Below are positions 16,982 through 26,772 of a DNA stretch of 64,000 nt, piece by piece. A program made the position numbers and the translations under genes. Origin of the DNA: Croceibacterium mercuriale (GTDB lineage Bacteria; Pseudomonadota; Alphaproteobacteria; Sphingomonadales; Sphingomonadaceae); NCBI RefSeq assembly GCF_000802385.1, contig NZ_JTDN01000001.1:565501-629500 (forward strand), in the 5' to 3' direction. Below the pieces are notes generated by a model. The model ran no database searches. It was given only the letters and a program-made list of their open reading frames with translations, and had not been told where the DNA came from. The first letter of the stretch is position 1; each line of letters opens with the position of its first letter.

Positions 16982-19719
16982 CGCGCCGCCTCCCGCTGCA
17001 GGCCGAACAGGAAGGTGAGCACGGCGCCGAGCACCACCAGATAGACGCCGAGATCGAAGATCATCGTCGTGCCGAGCTTGGGCAGCCATCCGCCAGGTTC
17101 CCACCACAGATGGCTCAGATATGGCCGGCCGGCGGCAACGCCCGGCAGGCCGCTGACCAGCGCGAGCAGCATGCCGGTTCCAACCAGGGTGAGCGGGTTC
17201 ACGCGCAGCGCGCGCTGCGCCCAGTCGACGCCATAGGCCAGCGCCAGCAACGCAAAGGCCAGTGCCGCCACCAAGCCGCCGACGAACCCGCCGCCGGGCT
17301 GGTCGTGGCCGCGCCACAGGATCACGAGCGAGGCCGCGAACAGCAGCCAGCTGAGCGCCCGGCCCGACATGAGGAAGGAGAAGTGCACCGGTTGCGACCG
17401 ACCGGCCGGAACATCGCCGCCACGGGTCATCAGCAGCGACCGGGCGAGCACGGCGGCGATGGCGATGACGGTCGTTTCCCCCAGTGTGTCGAAGGCGCGG
17501 AAATCGACCAGGATCACATTCACCACATTGTGCCCCTTTGCCGCGAGATAGGATGCGCGGCCGTAGAAGTCGCTGGCAGGGGATGCCTGCGGATTGGCCG
17601 CCATGTCGACGATGCCGCAGAACAGCAGCGCACCGATGCCGCAGGCGACCACCGCATCGGTCCGCCGCATCAGCGGCGTGCGGGTCGGCGCGGTGGCCAG
17701 CGGCACGGCCAGCAGCAGGGCGGTCAGCAGCACGACCAGCAGGACCTCGACCGCGAACTGTGTCAACGCCAGATCCGGCGCGCCGTTCATCATGAAGGTC
17801 AGCGCGGTGGCGAAGCCGGTCAGCCCAGTGGCGATCATCGCGCCGAGCAGGCTGGCGGCCCTGGTCGCGGCGAGTGCACCGGCCAGGCCGACGAGGGCCA
17901 CCATGGCCGGCGCGATCCTGAGCGGATCGTCCGTCGGCAAGCGCGGGAACAGGCCCAGATTACCGACCGACCATGCGCCGAGGCCTGCAATGCCGATGGC
18001 CACCAGCAACAAATACCGCCGCAGGTCACCGTGCTGCAGCACCTCCGTCAGCGCGGTCGAGCCGCGGACGAGGCCACGCAGGGTCTCTTCCCACAAGCGT
18101 TCCACCGCCAGCGTGTCGAACCGGTCCATCGTGCGCAGCCGCACGTGGATCGGATGCCAGAAGCGCACGATCAACGCACCGATGGTGACGACGACGGCGC
18201 TGAGCAGCAGCATCGGCGTGAGGCCATGCCACACGGCGATGTCGACATTCACCGGCGCGCGGTAGACCGCCGCCACCGCCGGCCGCAGCACGGCGCGGGT
18301 AATCCAGTCCGGCTCCAGGCTGATGATCAGCCCGGCCAGCGCGAGCATGAGCGGCGGCACCACCAGCGAGAAGCTTTCCCCATGTCGCACAATGGGCCGT
18401 TCCCCACTGCCTTCGCCGCGCCCCAGGAAGAACGGCCGCAGCGTGACCACGCCCGCCACACCGACCATCACCGCATTGACGATCACCGCGGCGGCCAGCG
18501 GTGCGATTTCCCAGCTGCTTTCCAGCTGCGCCTCGAACAGGAATTCCTTGGATATGAAGCCTAGGAAGGGTGGAATGCCGGCCATCGACAGGCTGGCGCC
18601 GACGCTGGCCACGGCGGTCAGCGGCAGCACGCGCGCCAGCCCGCTCTTGGGTCGCAGCCGCTGCATGCCGGTGGCGTGCAGCACCGACCCCGCACAGAAG
18701 AACAGCGCCGCCTTGTACAGGGCGTGCGACAGCAGGAATCCGACCATGGCAACCGTGGCGGCCGGCCCGTCCAGTCCCACGAGCAGCGTCAGGATGCCCA
18801 GCGAGGCGATGGTGGAATAGGCCAGCGCGCTCTTGAAGCTTTCCGCCCGCAACGCCTGCGCCGCGGCCACCAGCATGGTGATGCAGGCGATCGTGATGAC
18901 GGTGGCCCGGCCCCAGCTGGTCGCGGCGAACACCGGTTCGAACCGGGCGAGCAGGTAGATGCCCAGCTTCACCATCGTCGCCGAATGCAGGTAGGCGGAG
19001 GCCGGGGTGGGCGCCTGCATGGCGTTGGGCAGCCAGAAATGGAACGGGAACTGGGCCGACTTGGTAAAGGCGGCGATCAGGATGCAGGCCACGATCGGTC
19101 CGCCGAACGGGCTGGCCGCCAGCGCGTCGGCCCGGTCGATCGCCACGGCCATGGAATAGGTGCCCAGCACATGCCCGATCATCAGTACCCCGGCGAGCAG
19201 CATCAGCCCGCCGAACGCCGTCACCTGCAATGCCATCAGCGCGGCCCGGCGGGACCGTGCGCTGCGGCTGTCGAAGCCGATCAGCAGGAAGGAGATGATG
19301 CTGGTCGCCTCCCAGAAGATCAGCAGGACGAGAAGGTTCTCCGCCAGTACCGTGCCGAGCATGGCGGTCATGAACAGCAGGATCAGCAGGAAGAAGCGGC
19401 TGCGCTCCACCCGCGACTTGTCCGTCAGGTACGCGCCCGCATAGATGATGACGAGCGCGCCGATGCCGGTGATCAGCAGGCAGAACAGGAACGAAAAACC
19501 ATCCAGCCGCAGCGTCAGGTCAAGCCCGAGCGAAGGCGCCCACCGCCGCCCCTGGCCCAGCACCCAGCCACGCTCCACCAGTTCGGCCAGTTCGATGAAG
19601 GCCACCAGCAGCCCCAGCGGCAGCAGCGCGATGACGAGCCCCGCACCCCGGCCGATCATCCGCGCGAACAGCGGCATGAGCAGCGCGCCGACCAGCGAGA
19701 CGAGGAGAATCATGAACAT
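16978..19719 (-). CDS. mrpA: Mrp antiporter subunit A fused to subunit B
   Basis: 913 residues. The first 500 or so form a NuoL-like module: LLIFWEATSIISFLLIGFDS, then the KSAQFPFHFWLPNAMQAPTP broken helix and GIPPFLGFISKEFLFEAQ. The C-terminal region contains the MrpA-specific DUF4040 part (APDLALTQFAVEVLLVVLL) followed by an MrpB domain with HNVVNVILVDFRAFDTLGE and QPGGGFVGGLVAALAFALL. No separate mrpB exists, so A and B are fused, as in many proteobacteria. The complex exchanges Na+ or K+ for H+ and serves pH and salt homeostasis. It starts 48 bases after rodA on the same strand. Confidence 0.95.
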   Translation of the reverse strand: MFMILLVSLVGALLMPLFARMIGRGAGLVIALLPLGLLVAFIELAELVERGWVLGQGRRWAPSLGLDLTLRLDGFSFLFCLLITGIGALVIIYAGAYLTDKSRVERSRFFLLILLFMTAMLGTVLAENLLVLLIFWEATSIISFLLIGFDSRSARSRRAALMALQVTAFGGLMLLAGVLMIGHVLGTYSMAVAIDRADALAASPFGGPIVACILIAAFTKSAQFPFHFWLPNAMQAPTPASAYLHSATMVKLGIYLLARFEPVFAATSWGRATVITIACITMLVAAAQALRAESFKSALAYSTIASLGILTLLVGLDGPAATVAMVGFLLSHALYKAALFFCAGSVLHATGMQRLRPKSGLARVLPLTAVASVGASLSMAGIPPFLGFISKEFLFEAQLESSWEIAPLAAAVIVNAVMVGVAGVVTLRPFFLGRGEGSGERPIVRHGESFSLVVPPLMLALAGLIISLEPDWITRAVLRPAVAAVYRAPVNVDIAVWHGLTPMLLLSAVVVTIGALIVRFWHPIHVRLRTMDRFDTLAVERLWEETLRGLVRGSTALTEVLQHGDLRRYLLLVAIGIAGLGAWSVGNLGLFPRLPTDDPLRIAPAMVALVGLAGALAATRAASLLGAMIATGLTGFATALTFMMNGAPDLALTQFAVEVLLVVLLTALLLAVPLATAPTRTPLMRRTDAVVACGIGALLFCGIVDMAANPQASPASDFYGRASYLAAKGHNVVNVILVDFRAFDTLGETTVIAIAAVLARSLLMTRGGDVPAGRSQPVHFSFLMSGRALSWLLFAASLVILWRGHDQPGGGFVGGLVAALAFALLALAYGVDWAQRALRVNPLTLVGTGMLLALVSGLPGVAAGRPYLSHLWWEPGGWLPKLGTTMIFDLGVYLVVLGAVLTFLFGLQREAAR

Positions 19720-19767
19720 CTGGGCCTAATGCCCCAGACGGCGCGATAAAACAGCCCGCCTGTGCCC

Positions 19768-20895
19768 CTAGGCGAGCAATCCGGCGCGCGACTTGCTGCG
19801 GCTGCGTGCGCCTTCGCGTTCGACGGCCATGATCAGGCCGAATGCGATCATGATGGTCATCATCGCCGACCCCCCATGGCTGACGAGTGGGAGGGGCACG
19901 CCCATGACCGGGGTGATCGCGGTGGCCGTCAGCATGTTCATCGCCACGTAGAAGAAGATGGTCGTGGTGAGGCCCGCGGCCATCAGCTTGCCGAAGCGGG
20001 TCTTGGCGCCGAGGGCGGTCTTGTAGCCCCAGATGAACAGGTACATGTACACCGCCAGCAGGGCGAGCCCGCCGATCAGGCCCCACTCCTCGAACATGGT
20101 GGCGAACACCAGGTCGGTATGATGTTCCGGCAGGTAGCTCAACCGACCCTGGGTGCCGTTGAGGAAGCCTTTGCCGAAGAACCCGCCGGAGCCGATCGCG
20201 ATCTTCGACTGGATGACGTGGTACCCGGCGCCCAGCGGATCGCTTTCCGGATCGATGAAGCTCAGCAGGCGGCGCTGCTGATATGGCTTCAGCACGAAGA
20301 AATAAGCCGGCAGGGACACCAGCGCGCCGGCGGCGGCCGCCCAGCCGAAGACCCGTGTCGGGGTGCCCGCCAGGAACATCACGACCGCGCCGCCGACAAT
20401 CAGGATAAGAGCCGTGTCGAGGTCCGGCTGAATCAGTACGAGCAGCGCAGGCGCCCCCATCAGGCATGCCGGCGGCCATAGCGAGCGCCACTCCGCCACC
20501 ACCCCGGGGGGCAGCATCTCGTAATAGCGGGCGAGCGCCATGATGATGGTCAGCTTCATCAGCTCCGAAGGCTGCAGCGTGAGCGGGCCCAGGCTGAGCC
20601 AGCGCTGGCTGCCACCACCGACCTGGCCGAGCACCTCCACGAAGATCAGCAACAGCAGGCACGCGCCATAGGCGGGCAGGGCCAGCCGCTGGATCATGTC
20701 CACGCTGATCATCCTGATGCCCATTGCCAGCGTCAGGAAGACCACGAACTGGAGCAGGTGCGGCGCGGCCCACGGCTGCATCGCGCCACCGGCCGCGGAA
20801 TACAGCACGGCAGTGCCGAACAGGCTGATGCCGGTCAGCGTGAAGAGCACTCTCCACGGCAGCGCGGCGACGGGATCGGGAACGATGCTTGGCAT
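19768..20895 (-). CDS. rodA: rod-shape peptidoglycan polymerase RodA
   Basis: 375 residues, SEDS family with about 10 helices. Motifs include GGGSQRWLSLGPLTLQPSELMK, DLDTALILIVGGAVVMFLAG, ESDPLGAGYHVIQSKIAIGS, the polymerase loop FLPEHHTD-type sequence YLPEHHTDLVFATMFEEWG, and PLPLVSHGGSAMM. The GYHVIQSKIA and GS-GG-KG form distinguishes RodA from FtsW. RodA polymerises glycan strands with PBP2 in the elongasome. It is usually next to mreBCD and mrdA; here it stands apart, between an SLC13 permease and the Mrp operon. Confidence 0.95.
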   Translation of the reverse strand: MPSIVPDPVAALPWRVLFTLTGISLFGTAVLYSAAGGAMQPWAAPHLLQFVVFLTLAMGIRMISVDMIQRLALPAYGACLLLLIFVEVLGQVGGGSQRWLSLGPLTLQPSELMKLTIIMALARYYEMLPPGVVAEWRSLWPPACLMGAPALLVLIQPDLDTALILIVGGAVVMFLAGTPTRVFGWAAAAGALVSLPAYFFVLKPYQQRRLLSFIDPESDPLGAGYHVIQSKIAIGSGGFFGKGFLNGTQGRLSYLPEHHTDLVFATMFEEWGLIGGLALLAVYMYLFIWGYKTALGAKTRFGKLMAAGLTTTIFFYVAMNMLTATAITPVMGVPLPLVSHGGSAMMTIMIAFGLIMAVEREGARSRSKSRAGLLA

Positions 20896-20981
20896 GATGT
20901 GGTGCAGTGTGCGCTAAAGCAGGCCGGGGCGGCTGACAATGCGCGCGATGCGACCGGCACCGTGCGGGCGGACGATCCTGT

Positions 20982-22760
20982 TCAGCCCAGGGCGACGATC
21001 GAAAGGCAGACCGCCACGCCAACGATGATGTTCGTCGGTACGCCGATGCGCACGAAATCCGCGAATCGGTACTCGCCGGCCGTGTAGACCAGCGCATTCG
21101 TCTGATAGCCGATCGGCGTCGCGAAGCAGGCCGACGCACCGATCATTACCGCGATGATCAGCGGCCGGGGATCGATGCCCAGGTCGATGGCCAGCTGGAT
21201 CACCACCGGCGTGACGATCGCCGCCACCGCATTGTTGCTCAGCAATTCGGACAGCAGCAGCGTGACGAAATAGATCAGGAAGACCAGCAGGGTGGGGGAC
21301 GCATGGCCCAGCAACGGCGTGAACCATGACACCATCAGCGCCACGCTGCCAGCCTGCTCCAGCCCCGTGCCCACCGCCAGCATGGCGATGATCAGGATCA
21401 GGACATTGCCGTCAATGGAGGACCACGCTTCTTCCGCATCGATGCAGCGGGTGGCTAGGATGACCCCGATCGCCACCACCGCCGCGATGGAAATGGGCAC
21501 GAGGTCGAACGCCGCCACAGCGACGGTCGCAGCCAGTGCGCCGATGGCCACGGGGGCCTTGGCCCGCCGGAACGGACGGGTGAGGGTCAGGTCGACGCCC
21601 AGCAGGTTGCGGTTCTCCCGCAGTTGCTGGATCTGGCGCGGCTCTCCTGTCACCAGCAGGCGATCGGCCGCACGGATCCGCGCATTGCCCAGATCGGGGC
21701 CGGGCAGGTGGTTGTGGCGTGACACGCCGAGCACCCGCACACCCACGCGGCTGAGGAACGGAATGTCGCCCAGGCGTCGGCCAATAGAAGGATGCGAGGG
21801 CGAGATCATCGTCTCCACCGCGGCGCCCACATCCGCGGAGGGACTTGTCGGACCACCCAGGCCGATCTCGAAGTCGCGGCTGGTACGCAGCGTCATCAGC
21901 TCCACTGCACTGGCCCGCACCACCAGCCGGTCCCCGCGCCGTAGGCGGCGTTCCTCCAGTCCGGTTCGCACGGTTTCCGCCCCGCGCCTCAGCCCGAGCA
22001 GCTTCACGCCGCCCTTGAACACCGGCAGGCTGGTCAGCGGCCGGTCAATCTGCTGGCTGTCGGCCCGTGGTGTCAGTTCCGTCAGATAGTCCGCTCCGGC
22101 GCTCGCTGTCTCGGTCGACACCGGATCGCTCGGCAGCAACCGGATCAGCAGCAGCAGCGTCACGATACCGGCGGCGACGCCGGCGAGGCCATAAGGCGTG
22201 ATCTCGAAGATGCCGAAGGGGGCCATGCCCTCCTTGCGCGCGATCCCGTCGACGATCAGGTTGGTGGAGGTGCCGATCAGCGACAGGCAGCCGCCCAGCA
22301 CCGCCAGGATCGACATCGGCATCAGCAGGCGCTTGGCCGGAATGCCGGTTGCCTGCGCCAGGCGGAACATGATCGGGATCATGATCACCACGACCGGCGT
22401 GTTGTTCAGGAAGGGGGAGGCGAGCAGCAGGCCGGCGAACACCTCGACCACGGCCAGCCGCGGGTGCCGTTCGGCCCGTGCGACGATCACGTTGATGATG
22501 GCCTCGATCGCCCCCGTCCGCATCAGCGCGCCAGACAGGATCAGCATCGCGCCCACCGCGATGGGCGCGCTGTTGCTGAACGTGCCGAAGAAGCCGGGCG
22601 AATCCAACAGGCCGGTCACCAGGAACGCGCAGGTGCCGAGCAGCGCGACCACCGGCACCGGGAACCGCTCGCGCAAGAACTCCACGAACATCGCGGCCAG
22701 GATGAGCAGGCCGATGATCGCGCTGTGCGCCTCGAGGAAACCCTGGACCGCCTGGATCAT
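20982..22760 (-). CDS. SLC13/DASS-type permease with two RCK_C domains
   Basis: 592 residues. Two membrane halves (about 1-200 and 405-592) flank a soluble middle with two TrkA/RCK C-terminal-type domains (about 220-385; TVRTGLEERRLRRGDRLVVR and GNARIRAADRLLVTGEP). Membrane motifs are SPFLNNTPVVVIMIPIM in the first half, and SNNAVAAIVTPVVIQLA and IGASACFATPIGYQTNAL in the second; the SNT and NNA/T turns bind substrate and Na+ in this family. Relatives transport sulfate, dicarboxylates or phosphate; the substrate is not evident. It lies 86 bases upstream of rodA on the same strand. Confidence 0.85.
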   Translation of the reverse strand: MIQAVQGFLEAHSAIIGLLILAAMFVEFLRERFPVPVVALLGTCAFLVTGLLDSPGFFGTFSNSAPIAVGAMLILSGALMRTGAIEAIINVIVARAERHPRLAVVEVFAGLLLASPFLNNTPVVVIMIPIMFRLAQATGIPAKRLLMPMSILAVLGGCLSLIGTSTNLIVDGIARKEGMAPFGIFEITPYGLAGVAAGIVTLLLLIRLLPSDPVSTETASAGADYLTELTPRADSQQIDRPLTSLPVFKGGVKLLGLRRGAETVRTGLEERRLRRGDRLVVRASAVELMTLRTSRDFEIGLGGPTSPSADVGAAVETMISPSHPSIGRRLGDIPFLSRVGVRVLGVSRHNHLPGPDLGNARIRAADRLLVTGEPRQIQQLRENRNLLGVDLTLTRPFRRAKAPVAIGALAATVAVAAFDLVPISIAAVVAIGVILATRCIDAEEAWSSIDGNVLILIIAMLAVGTGLEQAGSVALMVSWFTPLLGHASPTLLVFLIYFVTLLLSELLSNNAVAAIVTPVVIQLAIDLGIDPRPLIIAVMIGASACFATPIGYQTNALVYTAGEYRFADFVRIGVPTNIIVGVAVCLSIVALG

Positions 22761-22871
22761 GCGCCGGGGCGTTCGGGCGGGGCCATCATGCGGTCATGCA
22801 TTGTCATGTTCTCGAGGCAGGCACGCCGGATGACGCGACCTTCAACAGGGAAGAGTACCGTCAGTGCCGGA

Positions 22872-24257
22872 TCAGGCGATGACAGCGCGTTTGCGGCTGT
22901 AGAGGAAGTAAACTGCCAGCCCGACAATGTTCCACACGCCGAACCAGACCTGGGTCTGTGTGGGCAGACTGAAGAACAGGTAGGCGCAGCCCCCGATGGC
23001 GACCGGACCGACCAGCCAGGGCAGCGGCGTGGTGAAGGTGCGCGGGGCGTCGGGTGCGCGACGCCGCATGATCAGCATGCAGGCGGACACGGCGGTGAAC
23101 GCCGCCAGCGTGCCGGCATTGGCAAGGGCGGCCAACTCGCCCAGCGGGACCAGGCCCGCAAGCACGGCAACGATCGCGGCCGTGAACAGGGTGATCCGTA
23201 CTGGCGTGCCACGGGCGGAGACGCGCGCCAGACTGGCCGGCAACATGCCGTCACGCGCCATGGTGAAGAAGATCCGGCTCTGTCCGTAGAAGAAGGCGAG
23301 GATGACGGTTGGCAGCGCGATCATCGCAGATGCGGCCAGGTATTGCGCGGCCAGCGGGCTGCCAAGCTCGCGCAGGATCAGGGCCAGCGGTTCGGGACTG
23401 TTGGCGAAGCGGGTGTAGGATACGGCGCCCACTGCCGCGGCCCCGACGGCCACATAGATCACCACACAGATCAGCATGGAGCCGACGATGCCGATCTTCA
23501 GGTCGCGAGCCGGGTTCTTCGCCTCCTCCGCCGCGGTGGCAATGGCATCGAAGCCGTAGAAGGCGAAGAAGATGATCGCCGCCGCAGCCATGACGCCACG
23601 TTCCACGCCATCCGGCCCCATGGTCTTGCCAAAGCCGAACGGGCTGAACGGCACCATGTTGGCGGTGTCGACCGCCGGCATGGCCACGATCACGAACACG
23701 ATCAGCGCAGCGATCTTGACCAGCACCAGCACGGCATTGACCGTCGCGCTCTCCCGCGTGCCGCGCAGCAGCAGGGCCGCGACGACGCCGATGATGCCGA
23801 CCGCCGGCAGGTTGATGATCCCGCCCAGTTCCGGCCCCTGCATCAGCGCCATCGGCACGCCGACGCCATCCCGCAGCAACGGCGCGGCATAGCCCGACCA
23901 GCCGACCGCAACCGCCGAGACGACGAGAGAATATTCCAGGATCAGGCTCCACCCCACGACCCACGCCAAGACTTCGCCGATTACCACATAGGTGTAGGTA
24001 TAGGCGCTGCCCGATGCCGGAATCATCGTCGCCATTTCGGCATAGGCAAGGGCAGCGCAGGCGCAGATCACGCCCGCCACGGCAAAGGCCAGGATCACGG
24101 CCGGCCCGGCCTTGTCCGCCCCTACGCCGATCAGCGTCAGGATGCCTGTTCCGACTATCGCACCCACACCCAATGCCATCAGATGCGGCCAGCCGAGCGA
24201 GCGGGCGAGGGGCTGCTGCCCGCCGTGATCGGGGGTGATGTGCTTACGGCGGAACAA
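22872..24257 (-). CDS. APC-family amino-acid permease
   Basis: 461 residues from TTG 24257, chosen because it gives the expected N-terminus (FRRKHITPDHGGQQPLARSLG) and has GGAAG just upstream; the frame is open further but that sequence looks non-coding. About 12 helices. Helix 1 contains the substrate-binding turn GVGAIVGTGILTLIG, helix 6 the AIIFFAFYGFDAIATAAEEAKNP motif, then LVPLGELAALANAGTLAAF. This combination fits the cationic amino acid transporter (CAT, YfnA-like) group. The substrate is not resolved. It is divergent from the MFS transporter with a 258-base control region between. Confidence 0.87.
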   Translation of the reverse strand: MFRRKHITPDHGGQQPLARSLGWPHLMALGVGAIVGTGILTLIGVGADKAGPAVILAFAVAGVICACAALAYAEMATMIPASGSAYTYTYVVIGEVLAWVVGWSLILEYSLVVSAVAVGWSGYAAPLLRDGVGVPMALMQGPELGGIINLPAVGIIGVVAALLLRGTRESATVNAVLVLVKIAALIVFVIVAMPAVDTANMVPFSPFGFGKTMGPDGVERGVMAAAAIIFFAFYGFDAIATAAEEAKNPARDLKIGIVGSMLICVVIYVAVGAAAVGAVSYTRFANSPEPLALILRELGSPLAAQYLAASAMIALPTVILAFFYGQSRIFFTMARDGMLPASLARVSARGTPVRITLFTAAIVAVLAGLVPLGELAALANAGTLAAFTAVSACMLIMRRRAPDAPRTFTTPLPWLVGPVAIGGCAYLFFSLPTQTQVWFGVWNIVGLAVYFLYSRKRAVIA

Positions 24258-24431
24258 GCTTCCGGTGATAGGGTGTCTCCTGTTGCGGTCACCTGCTTCT
24301 AGGGACAGCCCGCCGGGTAACGCAACCGGCGCGGGCATCCGGCTTGTAGCACGCACGACGATAAGCCGGATAGCGCGCGAAAGTTTCTCCATGCAGGTCG
24401 GACACCGTTGTCATTTTGCGGGAGGGTCGCA

Positions 24432-24460
24432 TTGACATGGTTTGTGTTGCCATGCAGGTG
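24432..24460 (+). promoter_or_regulatory. possible promoter upstream of the MFS transporter
   Basis: A perfect -35 hexamer TTGACA (24432-24437) is followed 17 bases later by CAGGTG, a poor -10. It lies 55 bases before the MFS start in the divergent region 24258-24515. The same region contains short inverted repeats (GACA-CCGT-TGTC near 24401-24412 and ATGG-N9-CCAT at 24437-24453) that could be operators. No further gene or RNA is apparent there. Confidence 0.3.
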
Positions 24461-24515
24461 AGGTGCAAAGCGGGCGATGCGCATGCGCTGATGCCCAAAC
24501 AACAAGGGATGGGTG

Positions 24516-25802
24516 ATGGTGGCTGCGGAGTCGGACGGGATCGGGAAAGCGGCAGAGCGAGCAGGGCGATACCGGTGGGTAATCGTCTCGCTGTTGTTCC
24601 TTGCCACCTGCATCAACTATGTCGATCGCCAGATGATCGGCGTGCTGAAGCCGACCCTGTCCGCCGACCTCGGATGGACCGAAACCGACTTCGCCAACGT
24701 CATCTTCTTCTTCCAGATGGCCTATGCCATCGGCTATATCGGCTTCGGCCGGATCGTGGACGTGATCGGCGCACGGTTCGGTTTCGCGATCGCCTTCGTC
24801 ATCTGGCAGGTGGCGCACATGGCGCATGGCGGTGCCTACAGCGTCACCCAGTTTGCCATGGCGCGCTTCGGCCTCGGCATCGGCGAGTCGGGCAACTTCC
24901 CGGCCGGCATCAAGGCAGTGACCGAGTGGTTCCCGGCCAAGGAACGTGCCCTGGCCATCGGCATCTTCAATGCCGGCGCCAATGTGGGCGCGATCATCAC
25001 CCCGCTGGCGGTGCCGATGCTGACGGTCGCCTATGGCTGGCGCATGGCCTTCGTGATCACCGGCGCGGTCAGCCTGGTGTGGCTGGTCGCCTGGCTGATC
25101 ATGTATCGCCGCCCGACCGAGCACAAGAAGGTCACGTCGGGAGAGCTTGCCTGGATCAACCAGGATCCGGTCGATCCCGTCACGCCGATGCCGTGGAAGC
25201 GCCTGATCACCGTCAAGGAAACCTGGGCGTATGCGCTCGGCAAGTTCTTCATCGATCCGATCTGGTGGTTCTTCCTGTTCTGGCTGCCTGGCTACCTGGG
25301 TGACCGCTATGACCTGGACCTGCTGAGCTTCGGTCCGCCGCTGGTGGCGATCTACCTGCTGTCGGACGTCGGCAGCATCGCCGGTGGCTGGCTGTCCTCG
25401 CGCCTGATCGCCGCGGGCAAGAGCGTCAATTATGCGCGCAAGCTGACCATGTTCATCTGCGCCTGCGCCGTGACGCCGGTGTTCTTCGCCCAGTCGATCG
25501 ACAATCTGTGGCTTGCCGTGCTGGTCATCGGCATCGCTACCGCCGCGCACCAGGCCTTCTCGGCCAATCTGTACACGCTGCCTTCGGACCTGTTCCCGCG
25601 GGCGGCGGTCGGCTCGGTGGTCGGCATCGGCGGTACCATCGGCGCGATTGGCGGCATGATCATGGCCAAATATGCCGGCTACGTGCTCGACAGCATCGGC
25701 AGCTACACGCCGCTGTTCGCGGTTGCCGGCTCGGCCTACTTCCTGGCGTTGCTGGCGGTGCACCTGCTCTCCCCGCGGCTGGAGCGGGTCGAGCACGCCT
25801 GA
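24516..25802 (+). CDS. MFS transporter of the anion:cation symporter (ExuT-like) family
   Basis: 428 residues, 12 predicted helices. The N-terminal CINYVDRQMIGVLKPTLSADLG, the GFGRIVDVIGARFGF loop (MFS motif A) and RFGLGIGESGNFPAGIKAVTEWF are close to hexuronate transporter ExuT and relatives, which move sugar acids with H+ or Na+. The second half has LPSDLFPRAAVGSVVGIGGTIG. Start ATG 24516 has AAGGGA about 7 bases upstream; GTG 24513 is in frame just before. No uronate-catabolic gene is visible nearby, so the substrate is inferred from family only. A hairpin terminator follows. Confidence 0.87.
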   Translation: MVAAESDGIGKAAERAGRYRWVIVSLLFLATCINYVDRQMIGVLKPTLSADLGWTETDFANVIFFFQMAYAIGYIGFGRIVDVIGARFGFAIAFVIWQVAHMAHGGAYSVTQFAMARFGLGIGESGNFPAGIKAVTEWFPAKERALAIGIFNAGANVGAIITPLAVPMLTVAYGWRMAFVITGAVSLVWLVAWLIMYRRPTEHKKVTSGELAWINQDPVDPVTPMPWKRLITVKETWAYALGKFFIDPIWWFFLFWLPGYLGDRYDLDLLSFGPPLVAIYLLSDVGSIAGGWLSSRLIAAGKSVNYARKLTMFICACAVTPVFFAQSIDNLWLAVLVIGIATAAHQAFSANLYTLPSDLFPRAAVGSVVGIGGTIGAIGGMIMAKYAGYVLDSIGSYTPLFAVAGSAYFLALLAVHLLSPRLERVEHA

Positions 25803-25814
25803 CCGGGGCCTGAA

Positions 25815-25852
25815 CCGGGGCGTATCCTTGCAATGGATGCGCCCCGATGATC
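25815..25852 (+). terminator. terminator after the MFS transporter
   Basis: GGGGCGTATCC (25817-25827) pairs with GGATGCGCCCC (25835-25845) over 11 bp with a single T-G wobble and a 7-base loop TTGCAAT. It starts 14 bases after the stop codon. The 3' flank GATGATCCTTGCTT is only weakly U-rich. Confidence 0.65.
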
Positions 25853-25995
25853 CTTGCTTATTCTGTTGAAGAAATTGCGACTGCTGCTGGGGGCATTGCC
25901 GCGGTGACACACAGGGGCTTGGCAAGCCTGCCGGCCTGCGCTAGGCGCCGCGCTCGCAACCGACTGGGCGCCCCCGGCGCCATGCGCTCTCGTGC

Positions 25996-26085
25996 GGAGA
26001 GGTGGCAGAGTGGTCGATCGCGCCGCACTCGAAATGCGGTTTACGGGTAACCGTAACGTGGGTTCGAATCCCACCCTCTCCGCCA
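25996..26085 (+). tRNA. tRNA-Ser (anticodon CGA)
   Basis: A full class II tRNA: acceptor GGAGAGG (25996-26002) with CCTCTCC (26075-26081), discriminator G and encoded CCA (26083-26085). The D-arm has GGCAGAGTGGTCGA. The anticodon stem CCGCA/TGCGG encloses loop CTCGAAA with anticodon CGA at 26030-26032. A long variable arm, TACGG-GTAA-CCGTA, is typical of tRNA-Ser. The T-arm is GTGGG-TTCGAAT-CCCAC. It decodes UCG, a frequent serine codon in GC-rich genomes. Confidence 0.98.
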
Positions 26086-26156
26086 CACATCCCGGATCGG
26101 CAGCCGGCACGGCCCGGGAACCTTGCCCGGCCCGGTCAGTCACCTATATCGGCACC

Positions 26157-26537
26157 ATGGAAGTATCGCAGTTCTTTTCGCCGCAAGCCGGCCGCCTGAT
26201 CAAGGCGCCTCGCCAGAACGCGGCGAACTTCACGATCGGCGATGTCGTGCGCCATCGGATGTTCGACCTGCGTGGCGTGGTCTTCGACATCGATCCCGTC
26301 TTCGCCAACAGCGAGGAATGGTATGCCGCCATTCCCGAGGCGATCCGCCCGGCGCGCGAGCAGCCCTTCTACCACCTGCTGGCGGAGAATGACGACGGAT
26401 CCTACGTCGCCTATGTCAGCCAGCAGAACCTGGTGGAGGACAGCAAGGCCGGCCCGGTCGATCATCCCAGCGTGGACCAGATCTTTGAGCCTTGGGCCGA
26501 GGGCCGATATCGCCTACGCCGTCGCCTGACGCATTAA
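26157..26537 (+). CDS. hspQ: heat shock protein HspQ
   Basis: 126 residues with the YccV-like/HspQ domain: FTIGDVVRHRMFDLRGVVFDIDP, then EEWYAAIPEAIRPAREQPFYHLLAE and YVAYVSQQNLVEDSKAGPVDHP. In E. coli HspQ (YccV) binds hemimethylated DNA regions and acts as a specificity-enhancing factor of the Lon protease. Start ATG 26157 gives the common N-terminal extension of about 30 residues seen in alphaproteobacteria. It is 71 bases downstream of tRNA-Ser, possibly read from the same promoter region. Confidence 0.9.
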   Translation: MEVSQFFSPQAGRLIKAPRQNAANFTIGDVVRHRMFDLRGVVFDIDPVFANSEEWYAAIPEAIRPAREQPFYHLLAENDDGSYVAYVSQQNLVEDSKAGPVDHPSVDQIFEPWAEGRYRLRRRLTH

Positions 26538-26772
26538 CAGCACCGGTGCGTGTACTTTGGCGGGCTGTGCTCGTCGGTACGATCGGGTTGGCAGGGGCGT
26601 TGTCAGTATGTCGCAGTGTGCGCCACCAGTGGCGACGGTGAGCCCAGAATGACGTGGCGCTATAACCGCACGTTGGGCATCGGCTTCAGTAACCCCGGTA
26701 AGCCTAGCCAGATCATGACGGATCTGGATGGCGTCACAATCGAGGTCGGCCCGGCCATCCAGCAACCGTCCT

